In this document: positions 1-8,019 of the stretch, piece after piece
How the letters are laid out: every line of letters starts with the position of its first letter
Numbering within the stretch: the stretch's first letter is position 1
From: Geodermatophilaceae bacterium URHB0062
GTDB lineage: Bacteria; Actinomycetota; Actinomycetes; Mycobacteriales; Geodermatophilaceae
Direction: 5' to 3'
NCBI GenBank assembly: GCA_000620185.1
Contig: JHVO01000010.1
Span: 62,001 to 126,000 of the forward strand
Length of the DNA stretch: 64,000 nucleotides
The notes under the pieces: model-generated
What the model saw: the letters and a program-made list of their open reading frames with translations, nothing else
Databases searched by the model: none
What the model was told of the DNA's origin: nothing
Program-made: the position numbers and the translations under genes

Positions 1-120
1 GGCGCGATCCTCGGCGGCTACACCGGCGCGCGGTTCGGCCGCCGGCTGCCGTCGGCGGTCCTGCGGACGGCGATCGTCCTGCTCGGCCTGGTCGCGATCT
101 GGGTGCTGCTCCGCCGATGA
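1..120 (+). CDS. TauE/SafE family permease, C-terminal fragment (cut by window edge)
   Basis: The window opens inside this gene; 39 codons remain before the TGA. The visible end reads as a glycine-rich turn with GARFGRRLP, followed by one hydrophobic helix (LRTAIVLLGLVAIWVLL) and RR. This is how sulfite exporter TauE/SafE membrane proteins usually finish, including the conserved G-x-x-G/R-P-type turn before the last helix. Its stop overlaps the next start as ATGA, and the neighbour has the same fold, so the two are probably translationally coupled and may work together. The substrate cannot be inferred. Confidence 0.7.
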   Translation, partial: GAILGGYTGARFGRRLPSAVLRTAIVLLGLVAIWVLLRR

Positions 121-884
121 CCGTCCTCGAGTTCGTCCTGCTGGTCGTCGCCGGGATCGGCGCCGGCCTGGTCGGCAGCATCGCCGGCCTCGCCTCGCTG
201 ATCAGCTATCCGGCGCTGCTGGCCACCGGCATCCCGCCCGTGACCGCCAACGTCACCAACACCGTGGCGCTGGTCCTCAACGGCGTGGGGTCTGTGAGCG
301 CCTCCGTTCCGGAGCTCCAGGGCCAGGGACGGCGACTGCTCCGGCTGGCCGGAGCGGCGCTGCTGGGCGGTGCGTCCGGTGCGGCGCTGCTGCTGCTCAC
401 CCCGTCGTCGGCGTTCGAGCGGGTCGTGCCGTGGCTGATCGGCGGCGCCTCCGTGGCGATCCTCGTGCAGCGGCCGGCACCCGAGCTGGCACTCGAGGGA
501 GCCCTTCACCACCCGGAGCACCGCGACCCGCGCTGGCTGCCGCTCGGGGTCTTCGCGATCGCCATCTACGGCGGCTACTTCGGCGCTGCGGCCGGCGTGA
601 TGATGCTGGCGATGTTCCTGCTCGTCACCGGCGAGGGGCTTCCCCGCAGCAACGCCCTGCGCAACGTCGTCCTCGGGCTGGCGAACGGGATCGCGGCGCT
701 GGCCTTCGTCTTCCTGTCCCCGGTGGACTGGTCGGCGGTGCTTCCCCTGGCGATCGGGCTCTTCACCGGCGGACGGCTCGGGCCCCGGGTGGTGCGGCGG
801 GCGCCGCAGACGCTGGTGCGCCGGATCATCGCCGTCCTCGGGCTCGGACTGGCGATCCGGCTGGGCATCCAGGCCTACGGCTGA
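117..884 (+). CDS. TauE/SafE family membrane permease
   Basis: This 255-residue protein is almost entirely hydrophobic helices. The N-terminus (VLEFVLLVVAGIGAGLVGSIAGLASLISYPALL) has the glycine-rich first repeat typical of TauE/SafE. The second repeat follows a soluble linker (about residues 120-140) and carries GGYFGAAAGVMMLAMFL near residues 152-170. These proteins are predicted exporters or importers of sulfur-containing organic anions. The start is fixed by the ATGA overlap with the upstream gene of the same family. A two-gene permease unit is likely. The transported compound is not visible from sequence. Confidence 0.85.
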   Translation: MTVLEFVLLVVAGIGAGLVGSIAGLASLISYPALLATGIPPVTANVTNTVALVLNGVGSVSASVPELQGQGRRLLRLAGAALLGGASGAALLLLTPSSAFERVVPWLIGGASVAILVQRPAPELALEGALHHPEHRDPRWLPLGVFAIAIYGGYFGAAAGVMMLAMFLLVTGEGLPRSNALRNVVLGLANGIAALAFVFLSPVDWSAVLPLAIGLFTGGRLGPRVVRRAPQTLVRRIIAVLGLGLAIRLGIQAYG

Positions 885-909
885 TCCGAACGCGACGGCG
901 CCGTCCGCC

Positions 910-1236
910 TCATCCCGCCGGCCCCGTGCCGTTGGCGGCACGACCACCGCGAGGAGCCACGCTCATCGCGACCGTCACCGTGTCACCCTCACCGAACCGC
1001 TCGCGGGTGCGGACGTCCTTTCGGACCGGCAGCACGTACCCGCCGCCACGCGGGAGCAGCGAGGTCTCCCATCGGGTGCCGCCGATCCGCACGCACACCG
1101 GGACGGCGCCCCAGCCGTAGCTGGCCGCCGCCGCCTGCGACTGCACGTAGTCGCACACGTCCGGTGGCAACGGCAACCAGTAGAACGGTGCCGGACCACG
1201 CCACTCGATCAGCTCGGCGCTGAAGGTCGCGTCCAC
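910..1236 (-). CDS. DUF1905 family small protein
   Basis: A 108-residue protein from a GTG start (VDATFSAELIEWRG). It shows the pattern I associate with DUF1905: an FSAEL strand, a FYWLPLP segment near residue 18, a 'GWGAVPVCVRIGGTRWETSLLP' core and a C-terminal GGYVLPVRKDVR..GD strand. DUF1905 is a small beta-barrel domain of unknown function, sometimes fused to YdeI-type proteins. The reading frame stays open further upstream, but that part looks like antisense of the ArsR gene, so the short form is preferred. It is divergent from the ArsR operon. Confidence 0.7.
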   Translation of the reverse strand: MDATFSAELIEWRGPAPFYWLPLPPDVCDYVQSQAAAASYGWGAVPVCVRIGGTRWETSLLPRGGGYVLPVRKDVRTRERFGEGDTVTVAMSVAPRGGRAANGTGPAG

Positions 1237-1299
1237 GCAGGCGGAGGCTAGTGGAGGTCGTCGGCCGGGAGGTGGACGGGCGGCGGGCGATTGTTCCAG

Positions 1300-1329
1300 T
1301 TGACGCTTGATCAAGCATCTGCTTGAGTA
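1300..1329 (+). promoter_or_regulatory. Promoter with overlapping triple half-site operator for the ArsR operon
   Basis: GCTTGATCAAGC (1305-1316) is a perfect palindrome. It is followed after ATCT by a third GCTTGA (1321-1326), so TCAAGC-4nt-GCTTGA forms a second inverted repeat. The half-sites sit exactly over a plausible promoter: TTGACG (1300-1305) and TGAGTA (1324-1329), 18 bp apart. The GTG at 1337 lies only 7 nt past the -10, which would give a leaderless mRNA. Repression by the adjacent ArsR protein through this site is inferred. Confidence 0.6.
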
Positions 1330-1336
1330 GCGAACC

Positions 1337-1684
1337 GTGACGGCGACCATGGACGACGAGCGGCTCGACGCGATGTTCGCCGCGCTCGCCGACCGCACCC
1401 GGCGCGACATCGTCGCCCGGCTGAGCGAGGGCGAGGCGACGGTCAAGGAACTCGCGGCCCCCTATGCCATGAGCCTGCAGGCGGTGTCGCAGCACATCGC
1501 GGTGCTCGAACGCAGCGGGCTGGTCGGCCGCAGCCGCCACCGGCAGACCCGGCCGTGCCGGCTGGAACCGGAGGCGCTGGAGGCCGCGGTCTCCTGGATC
1601 GAGGAGAGCCGGCGGGCGTGGACGGATCGGATGGACCGGCTCGAGGCCCATCTGGCCCGCCTGCAGGACGGCGACCAGCGGTGA
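1337..1684 (+). CDS. ArsR/SmtB-type winged-helix repressor
   Basis: A 115-residue protein with an N-terminal dimer helix (DAMFAALADRTRRDIVARL) and a winged helix: VKELAAPYAMSLQAVSQHIAVLERSGLV, then a wing and a basic tail. This is the non-metal ArsR subgroup that pairs with SRPBCC (AHSA1) proteins. Only one cysteine is present and there is no CxC metal site. The first gene of a three-gene operon, it overlaps the SRPBCC gene by GTGA. It probably represses its own operon through the triple half-site operator upstream. The GTG at 1337 is preferred because it fits a leaderless start; the ATG at 1349 is the alternative. Confidence 0.88.
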   Translation: MTATMDDERLDAMFAALADRTRRDIVARLSEGEATVKELAAPYAMSLQAVSQHIAVLERSGLVGRSRHRQTRPCRLEPEALEAAVSWIEESRRAWTDRMDRLEAHLARLQDGDQR

Positions 1685-2121
1685 ACGCCGACGAACTGGT
1701 CCACCGGCGGATTTTCCGCGCACCGCGCGAGCTGGTGTGGCGGTGCCTGACCGAGCCGGCGGAGCTCGCGCAGTTCTGGGGTCCCCGCGGCATGATCGCC
1801 CCCCTCGACGGCATCGTCGTCGAACTCCACGCCGGGGGGCGGTTCGAGACCCTGATGATCGGCGACCACGGCAGCCACCGAATGGTCGCCACGTTCACCG
1901 ACGTGGCCCCGCCCGAACGGCTCGCCTGGATCGAGCCGGCCAGCGGGGTGCACACGACCGGCACGCTCACCGACCTCGGCGACGGCAGCACCGAGGTCGT
2001 CATCCACCAGCGGCACGTGCCCGAGCCCATGCGCTCCCCCGAGGCCCAGGCCGGCTTCCTCACCTCCCTCGACAAGCTCGAGGAACATCTCGCCCGCCTG
2101 ATCCGAGAGGAACGACGATGA
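1681..2121 (+). CDS. SRPBCC (AHSA1-like) domain protein
   Basis: 146 residues from a GTG overlapping the ArsR stop. The sequence follows the AHSA1/START-like pattern: ELVHRRIFRAPRELVWRCLTEPAELAQFWGP at the N-terminus, GGRFETLM in the middle, then 'PPERLAWIEP', 'GSTEVVIHQRHVPEP' and a terminal helix SLDKLEEHLARLI. The fold is a hydrophobic-ligand-binding helix-grip. Pairing with an ArsR regulator and a DinB-fold protein is common in actinobacteria and suggests a small stress or xenobiotic-response unit. The ligand is unknown. Confidence 0.85.
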   Translation: MNADELVHRRIFRAPRELVWRCLTEPAELAQFWGPRGMIAPLDGIVVELHAGGRFETLMIGDHGSHRMVATFTDVAPPERLAWIEPASGVHTTGTLTDLGDGSTEVVIHQRHVPEPMRSPEAQAGFLTSLDKLEEHLARLIREERR

Positions 2122-2714
2122 CCGACCTTCAGTCCTGGGTGGCGCCGACCTACGAGGGCCTGGCCGACCTGTTGGCCTCCGCGCCCGACGAGGCCTGGGA
2201 CACCCAGTCCCTGTGCGAGAAGTGGCAGGTCCGGAACGTGGTCGCGCACGTGACGATGCCGGCGCGCATGACGCCCGAGCAGTTCGGCGCCGAGATGGCC
2301 GCGGCCGGCGGGAACTTCGGCGTCCTGTCCGACACCGTCGCCGCGCGCGATGGTTCCCGGCCGGTCGAGGCCCAACTCGACGAACTGCGCTCCCCGGTGC
2401 TGCACGCGTGGCAGCCGCCGGGTGGCGGCGCGGCCGGCGCGCTCAGCCATGCCGTCATCCACTCGCTGGACGTCACCGTCGCCCTGGACCGACCCGCCGT
2501 CGCGCCGACGGAGGCCGTGATCGCGGTCCTCGACCACCTCACCGCGGCCGACGGCGCAGTCTTCGGCGTCGACCTGACGGGCGTCCGCCTCGAGGCGGCC
2601 GACACCGACTGGAGCTGGGGCAGCGGCGAGACGGTGCGCGCCGACAGCGGTTCCCTCGTGGCGCTGGTCAGCGGCCGCACGCTCCCCGACGGCCGGGCCC
2701 TGCCGCGCGGTTGA
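2118..2714 (+). CDS. DinB/maleylpyruvate-isomerase-fold (mycothiol-dependent type) protein
   Basis: A 198-residue protein that starts at the ATGA overlap with the SRPBCC gene. It has the four-helix DinB/MDMPI pattern: a 'TQSLCEKWQVRNVVAHV' helix with a candidate metal histidine, and an 'ALSHAVIHSLDVTVALDRP' helix matching the second metal-ligand helix of mycothiol-dependent maleylpyruvate isomerases. Relatives use mycothiol, the actinobacterial thiol. Being last in the ArsR-SRPBCC operon suggests detoxification or thiol chemistry, but the substrate is unknown. It converges with the secreted protein gene only 3 nt away. Confidence 0.75.
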   Translation: MTDLQSWVAPTYEGLADLLASAPDEAWDTQSLCEKWQVRNVVAHVTMPARMTPEQFGAEMAAAGGNFGVLSDTVAARDGSRPVEAQLDELRSPVLHAWQPPGGGAAGALSHAVIHSLDVTVALDRPAVAPTEAVIAVLDHLTAADGAVFGVDLTGVRLEAADTDWSWGSGETVRADSGSLVALVSGRTLPDGRALPRG

Positions 2715-2717
2715 GGG

Positions 2718-4127
2718 TCAGTCGCGATCGCCCGCGAGGCGGGCGACGAAGATGTCACTGGGGCCGTTCCGTGCCCGTGGGCCTGACAAGGTGACGACAG
2801 CGGCGAACCCTCGAGACAGCCCGGCGATGCCCTGGTACTCGCCGAGCCTGTGGTTGGGCGCCGTGCGAAGGTCGAACGCGCCGGCCACGTGCTCCTGCCG
2901 CCAGGTGATGCCCTTGTCGCCGGAGGAGGCGAACCAGACGTCGGTCGTGAGCTGCGCGTCGCCGGGGTGATCGCGGCGCAGGTCGTACCAGACCACGCCG
3001 ACCGTGCCGTGCGCATCCACCGCCACCGCCGGTTCGAAGGCGAAGGCGGTCACTCCGGGCAGGTCGCGGCTGGTCCAGGTGCGGCCGCCGTCGTCGGACC
3101 GCGACAGCGACACGGCACCTGCCGTGGGCGACGTGCTGGACTCCGAGGCGACGTAGACCGTGCCGTCGCGGGCGATGGCGGCGCTCGGGAACCCCGGCTG
3201 GGGCAGTTCCTGGCCGGTCTCCGGATCGGCGAAGAAGCCGACCGGATGCGAACCGATCGCCACGGCCGACTGCCAGGTCCGGCCCTGGTCGTCCGAGCGA
3301 CTGGCGAACAGCGTGCCCTGGCCCGCGACGACGTCAGCGTTCGCGAAGATCGCGAGCAGGTCACCGCTCGGGAGGACGAGCACGTGGCCGGAGAAGTCGA
3401 TGGCAGTCGGGGCGGGCTGGTGGATGGTGACCGCCGCCGACCAGTGCTCGCCGTGGTCGGCGGTGCGCGAGAACTTCAGCGCGTTCGCCATGGGCGGGGT
3501 GTAGCTGTGGTCCCAGTTGGCCCAGACGAGGTACGCGGAACCCGCGCGGGTCGGGTCGGCGGTGATCGCGTCGGTGTCGTTCCCGGGCTCGGCGGCGGCC
3601 ACGGTCGTCGGTTGCCGCCACGTGCGCCCGCCGTCGCGTGACCGACTGGCTACCACCGCGATCGGCGGCGGATCCGCGGTCGCGGTACCGCTCGTCCCGC
3701 TGAAGTAGACGGTGCCGTCACCCCCGATGGACAACCACGGGTCGGACGCCACGTCGGCGGAACCTCCGGTGCACACGGTGAGCCCCGGGATGGTCGAGGT
3801 CGTCCACGACCTCCCGCCGTCGAACGTCGACGCGATGAGGTCGCTCCGGGCCGCAGGGCCGCCGATGTCCTGCTGCCACGTGGCGACGACGTGCCGCGGG
3901 TTCCGCGGGTCCGCGGCGATCGCGGGCTCGATCTCCGACCCGGCGATCGCCTCTGCGTCCAGACGCCGGCCCGGACAGCCGTCCGCGAACGGACTCGGCC
4001 CGGACAGCACCGACACCCGAGGGATACGACCCGCACCGTCGTCCGCGCTCGCCGCCGCGGGAACCATCAGTTGCGCTACAACCGTGGCCGCCGCAACGCC
4101 CATCGTTCCGATCAGGTTCGAGCGCAT
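2718..4127 (-). CDS. Secreted Asp-box (sialidase/BNR-like) beta-propeller protein
   Basis: 469 residues with a Sec signal peptide (about 1-28, ending AAASA-DD). The mature part repeats the Asp-box SxDxGxTW: STFDGGRSW, SRDGGRTW, TADHGEHW, SDDQGRTW, SDDGGRTW and SGDKGITW. This predicts a six-bladed propeller of the exo-alpha-sialidase superfamily. The catalytic Tyr/Glu/Arg triad of true sialidases cannot be confirmed by eye, so a non-enzymatic or other glycosidase role remains open. 'EPAIAADPRNPRHVVATWQ' near residue 67 is typical of actinobacterial members. The gene stands alone. Confidence 0.8.
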   Translation of the reverse strand: MRSNLIGTMGVAAATVVAQLMVPAAASADDGAGRIPRVSVLSGPSPFADGCPGRRLDAEAIAGSEIEPAIAADPRNPRHVVATWQQDIGGPAARSDLIASTFDGGRSWTTSTIPGLTVCTGGSADVASDPWLSIGGDGTVYFSGTSGTATADPPPIAVVASRSRDGGRTWRQPTTVAAAEPGNDTDAITADPTRAGSAYLVWANWDHSYTPPMANALKFSRTADHGEHWSAAVTIHQPAPTAIDFSGHVLVLPSGDLLAIFANADVVAGQGTLFASRSDDQGRTWQSAVAIGSHPVGFFADPETGQELPQPGFPSAAIARDGTVYVASESSTSPTAGAVSLSRSDDGGRTWTSRDLPGVTAFAFEPAVAVDAHGTVGVVWYDLRRDHPGDAQLTTDVWFASSGDKGITWRQEHVAGAFDLRTAPNHRLGEYQGIAGLSRGFAAVVTLSGPRARNGPSDIFVARLAGDRD

Positions 4128-4318
4128 CGCTCACCTCGCCGCCGGGAGCGCCGGTCGAGGACGAACCTCCGTCCTCACGGACCCCCGTGGGTCGGCGACG
4201 GGCGCGCCGACCGCCGAGATGTGGACGGTATCGGTCCGCATCCCGCCGTCCAAGGGATCCCCGCGTGGCCGTTTCCGACCGGGCACGCACCGCGCCGACC
4301 GTTGCGGCGTCGGCCGGA

Positions 4319-4903
4319 TCAGCCCCGGCTGACGTAGGCGGACAGGAAGAGCACGAACGCGCTGACCAGCAGCAGCAGGCGGGCCGGCGTCAGGCCGTTG
4401 AGCAGTCCTGCGGTCACCTCGACGTACGCCGGGCGGACGGCGGCCTCGCGAGCGCCCTGCCGCACCATGCGCACCTCGTCGGCGAGCAGCGTGCCCGAGA
4501 CGCCGAGCGTGCCCAGGCCGACGACGGCGAAGACCAGCGCGAGGCGGTCCTCGAACGTGTCCGCGGCGCCCCCGAGGACGAGCGCGGCGATCAGGCCGAG
4601 CCCCAGCCCGATCAGCCCGCCGGCGACGGGCGCCCACGGTCCCATCACGGTCAGCGGTCCGCGGCGGGGCATGCGCGGCGCCGGCCGCACGGTGACCGGC
4701 GCGGTCGCGTGCGGGTTCGGGGCCGTCTCGGTCGTCGGGGCACCCTCGTCGGACGACGGCGCCGTCGCCGGAGCGGGCACCGGCGGCACCGCGGCCGGCT
4801 CTCCCGCTCCCGGAGCGGACGCGGCCGACGACCCGCCGCCGGTGCGCACCACCGGGATCTCCGCGGTGTTCGTGCCGGTGGTGGTTCCGTTGCGTTCACT
4901 CAT
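4319..4903 (-). CDS. Membrane protein with disordered Pro/Ala/Thr-rich N-terminus
   Basis: 194 residues. Residues 1-85 are low-complexity (Ala, Pro, Thr, Gly) and presumably cytoplasmic. Three hydrophobic segments follow: about 90-112 (GGLIGLGLGLIAALVLGG), 120-142 (LALVFAVVGLGTLGVSGTLL) and 172-192 (ARLLLLVSAFVLFLSAY). No family is recognised. It sits as a single minus-strand gene between the secreted propeller protein and the HNH lipoprotein. Confidence 0.6.
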   Translation of the reverse strand: MSERNGTTTGTNTAEIPVVRTGGGSSAASAPGAGEPAAVPPVPAPATAPSSDEGAPTTETAPNPHATAPVTVRPAPRMPRRGPLTVMGPWAPVAGGLIGLGLGLIAALVLGGAADTFEDRLALVFAVVGLGTLGVSGTLLADEVRMVRQGAREAAVRPAYVEVTAGLLNGLTPARLLLLVSAFVLFLSAYVSRG

Positions 4904-4987
4904 GTCTGATCACCTCATGCGTCACGCTAGGCGCACGAGCACCCGGAGTCGGGACGCGACCCCGGCGTGCCGCACGTGGCGATCGCC

Positions 4988-5701
4988 TCAGCAGCTGGCG
5001 AGCAGCGATTCCAGTGCCCGTTCCTCCTCGGCGGTCACCGAGAGTGAGAACCGCTGCTTCACGGTCACGACAACAGTCGCGTACGAGCAGCCGTAGGTGG
5101 GATCGGCCGGCACCCACTCCTCGGCGGTCGAGTCGCCCTTCGCGGAGTTCTGCTCGCGGGTCGTGGCCATCAGGTTGGCCGGGTCGTTGGCGAAGGCCGT
5201 CCGCCGTGCCGTCGTCCATCGGGAGGCACCCTGCACCCAGGCCGCCGCCAGGGGGACGACGTGGTCGATCGGGACCTCGGCCGCCGACGCCTTGTCGAAC
5301 CGCACGGTCGCGCCGCTGTAGGGGTCGTGGAGCAGGCCGGCGATCACCACGCACTCGTGCGTGCCCTCGCGGACCTCGATCTGCGTCAGGTCGCGGCGCA
5401 GGACGTCGTTGCGCTGGTCGCAGCCGTTGTGGTCGATGTCCGACCAGGCCGGCCCGAACACGCAGCCCTCGCCCTCGCCGCACCCGCGGTCGTAGCCGGT
5501 CAGCGAGCCCTTCTCGGCTACGGGCAGGGCGGCGAGCGCCGCGGACGCCTCGGTCGGGAGAAGCGTTCCGGCGGGAACGTCCCCCTGGCCGACCGAGTCG
5601 CGCGGGGGCTCGGTGGTCGGCGGCCCCGTGACCTCGAAGGTGCACCCGGTCAGGGCGAACAGGACGGCCAGGAGCAGGAGACCGGCCCGGCAGGTGCGCA
5701 C
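4988..5701 (-). CDS. HNH (DUF1524/GmrSD-type) nuclease-like lipoprotein
   Basis: 237 residues. The N-terminus is a lipoprotein signal (LLLAVLFALTGC, lipobox LTGC at about 17-20), so the protein should be anchored outside the membrane. The C-terminal half has the DUF1524-type HNH core: DHVVPLAAAW (about 150-160), then NDPANLMATTREQNSAKGD (about 180-198) and a WVPADPTYGC...V.VK tail. Exported proteins of this type are common in actinobacteria. A role in degrading extracellular DNA is inferred from family and location. Confidence 0.82.
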   Translation of the reverse strand: MRTCRAGLLLLAVLFALTGCTFEVTGPPTTEPPRDSVGQGDVPAGTLLPTEASAALAALPVAEKGSLTGYDRGCGEGEGCVFGPAWSDIDHNGCDQRNDVLRRDLTQIEVREGTHECVVIAGLLHDPYSGATVRFDKASAAEVPIDHVVPLAAAWVQGASRWTTARRTAFANDPANLMATTREQNSAKGDSTAEEWVPADPTYGCSYATVVVTVKQRFSLSVTAEEERALESLLASC

Positions 5702-5755
5702 GTTCCCACGCTACGAGCGGCCACCGACGCTTCCGGGGAGCGCCGGGCCGCTCCG

Positions 5756-6277
5756 TCAGAAGCGGTACCGCGTCTGGCCGTGCGCTCCGCCGAAGAGCAG
5801 GACCTTGGCGGGGGCCACCCGGTAGACCCAGGCGCCGCCCTCGGTCCCCCCTCCCGAGTGGCTCACCTCGACGAACTCCTCGCCGCGGACCTCGTACCTC
5901 CAGTCCTCGCCGTACTTGGCGAACCACGCGGCGGCCAGCGCCTGCAACGCGTCCGCATCCGTCACCCGCTGCGCCATGCCCTCCACCACGACGTCCTCCC
6001 CGCTGTCCCAGCCGTCGGCGCCGGTGCTGCCGGTCGTCACGGCGACATGCGGGTTGACCTCGAGGTTGCGCCGCTTCTGCTCCTCGGCGCCGGTGCAGAA
6101 GGCGAATGCGCCGTCGGCCCAGACGCCGACGAGCGGTACGGCGTGCGGACGGCCGTCGGCGCGGACGCTGATGATCCAGTACAGCTGCGCCTCGGTGAGC
6201 AGTCGCTCGACGGCGTCCCAGGGCGGTGGGGTGGCCGACGCGTCGCCGTATCGGGGATCGATCTCTCCGGTCGTCAT
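5756..6277 (-). CDS. Pyridoxamine 5'-phosphate oxidase-family (FMN/F420 split-barrel) protein
   Basis: 173 residues with the split-barrel pattern LYWIISVRADGRPHAVPLVGVWADGAFAF followed by KRRNLEVNPHVAVTTG, a typical flavin- or deazaflavin-binding strand-turn. The C-terminal VYRVAPAKVLLFG segment completes the barrel. These proteins bind FMN, F420 or haem, and the exact cofactor and substrate cannot be read here. It is transcribed separately from the GH13 gene behind it (62 nt gap). Confidence 0.8.
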   Translation of the reverse strand: MTTGEIDPRYGDASATPPPWDAVERLLTEAQLYWIISVRADGRPHAVPLVGVWADGAFAFCTGAEEQKRRNLEVNPHVAVTTGSTGADGWDSGEDVVVEGMAQRVTDADALQALAAAWFAKYGEDWRYEVRGEEFVEVSHSGGGTEGGAWVYRVAPAKVLLFGGAHGQTRYRF

Positions 6278-6339
6278 GCTCCCTCCGACCCGATCCGCGC
6301 CCGCAACTCATCGGCGGCACGTGTGGCCATGACTGCCGT

Positions 6340-8019
6340 TCAGACGAGGCGGCGGCTGCCTGCGGCCACCACGCGCAGCCACCGGTAGCCGTAGCCCTCC
6401 AGAGCCACCTCGACCTCGCCCTTGTCCGATACCGGCGTGCTGCCCTCCTGCAGCAGGTCGACCAGTCGGTGCGTCGAGTCGCACTCCTCCAGCACGAGCG
6501 GCACGGTGCGCGGCTCGGCGGACAGGTTGTGGACGGCGACCAGCGTGCCGTCGTCCCAGACGCAGGCGTGGGCCAGCACCGACGGGTGCGGCTGGTCGAG
6601 GATCGTCAGCCTCCCCCAGCCCAGCTCCGGCGACTCGCGGTACCGCCGGATGAGGGTCTTCATGAACGACAGCAGCGACTCGCGGTCGTGCCGCTGACCG
6701 GCGACGTTCACGAACTCGGGCGCGTAGCCGCCGTCCACCACGGGCCGCCGGAGGCGCCGGGCCGGGGCGCCGGAGAAGCCGCCGTTGCGCTCGGCGGTCC
6801 ACTGCATGGGCGTGCGAACCGCCATCCGGCCCTCGAGGTCGAGGTCCTCCCCCATGCCGATCTCCTCGCCGTAGAAGAGCACGGGCGTGCCGGGCAGGGA
6901 GAACAGCAGGCTGTAGACCATGCGGATCCGGCGCGGATCCCCGTCCAGCATCGGCGGCAGCCGGCGGCGCAGGCCGCGGCCGTAGACCTGCATGTTCTCC
7001 TCCGGCCCGAACGCGGCGAAGACCTCCTGGCGCTCGTCGTCGGACAGCTTGTCGAGGGTGAGTTCGTCGTGGTTGCGCACGAAGGTCGCCCACTGCGAGT
7101 CCGGTGACATGGGCGGACGCGCGGTCAGCGCCTCGACGACCGGACCGGCGTCGCCGCGGGCCAGCGACAGGTAGAGCCGCTGCATCGTGATGAAGTCGAA
7201 CTGCATGGTCAGTTCGCCGCCGTCGGGCCCGCCGAAGAACTCCAGCTGCTGCTCGTACGGCAGGTTCACCTCGCCCAGCAGGATGCCCGCCTCGGACCTC
7301 CGGCCGACCAGCGCACGCAGTGCGCGCAGGAACTCGTGGGGGTCGGAGAACGAGGCCGCCTCCTGCGCGTCGACGCCCTCTGTGTCCAGCAGGAAGGGCA
7401 CGGCATCGACGCGGAAGCCGTCCAGGCCGAGCTGCAGCCAGAACCCCATCACCTTGGCCAGCTCGTCGCGCACCCGCGGGTTCGTGACGTTGAGATCGGG
7501 CTGCTCCTTGTAGAACAGGTGCAGGTACCACTCCCCCGTCGGTTCCGATCGCGTCCAGATGCCCGACTCCTGATCGGGGAAGACGACCTGCTTCTTCGTG
7601 TCCGGCGGCGGATCGGCCCGCCAGACGTAGAAGTCCCGGAACGGGTTGTCCGTCGACCGCTCGGCGGCCCGGAACCAGGGGTGCTTGATGGAGGTGTGGT
7701 TGACCACCAGGTCGGCGATCACCCGCATGCCGCGGTCCTTCGCCGTCCGGATCACCTCGACCAGGTCACCGTGCGTGCCGAGCCGCGGGTCGACGCCGTA
7801 GAAGTCGGTGATGTCGTACCCGTCGTCCCGCTCGCCCGTCGGATAGAAGGGCATCAGCCACAGGCAGGTGACGCCGAGGTCGGCCAGATGGTCGATGCGC
7901 TGCGCCAGACCGGCGAAGTCGCCGCACCCGTCGCCGTCCCAGTCCATGTAGGTCTCGACGTCGAGGCAGTAGACGACGGCGTTCTTCCACCACAGGTCGG
8001 CCGTGTCGGTGATCTTCAT
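6340..8019 (-). CDS. GH13 alpha-amylase-family enzyme (trehalose synthase-like)
   Basis: 559 residues with the complete GH13 catalytic set: DLVVNHTS (about 103-110), nucleophile Asp205 in GFRVDAVPF, acid/base Glu250 in LLGEVNLP, and Asp318 in RNHDE. The opening (DLWWKNAVVYCLDVETYMD..GDG.GDFAGLAQRIDHL) resembles trehalose synthases and maltosyltransferase-like GH13 proteins. The start ATG overlaps the stop of the upstream luciferase-like gene (ATGA), so the two are co-translated. It probably acts on malto-oligosaccharides or trehalose in the cytoplasm (no signal peptide). Confidence 0.85.
   Translation of the reverse strand: MKITDTADLWWKNAVVYCLDVETYMDWDGDGCGDFAGLAQRIDHLADLGVTCLWLMPFYPTGERDDGYDITDFYGVDPRLGTHGDLVEVIRTAKDRGMRVIADLVVNHTSIKHPWFRAAERSTDNPFRDFYVWRADPPPDTKKQVVFPDQESGIWTRSEPTGEWYLHLFYKEQPDLNVTNPRVRDELAKVMGFWLQLGLDGFRVDAVPFLLDTEGVDAQEAASFSDPHEFLRALRALVGRRSEAGILLGEVNLPYEQQLEFFGGPDGGELTMQFDFITMQRLYLSLARGDAGPVVEALTARPPMSPDSQWATFVRNHDELTLDKLSDDERQEVFAAFGPEENMQVYGRGLRRRLPPMLDGDPRRIRMVYSLLFSLPGTPVLFYGEEIGMGEDLDLEGRMAVRTPMQWTAERNGGFSGAPARRLRRPVVDGGYAPEFVNVAGQRHDRESLLSFMKTLIRRYRESPELGWGRLTILDQPHPSVLAHACVWDDGTLVAVHNLSAEPRTVPLVLEECDSTHRLVDLLQEGSTPVSDKGEVEVALEGYGYRWLRVVAAGSRRLV

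Noticed and set aside
910-1446. 178-aa version of the DUF1905 protein
   Set aside because: The extra N-terminus is low-complexity and overlaps the ArsR gene and its operator on the other strand.
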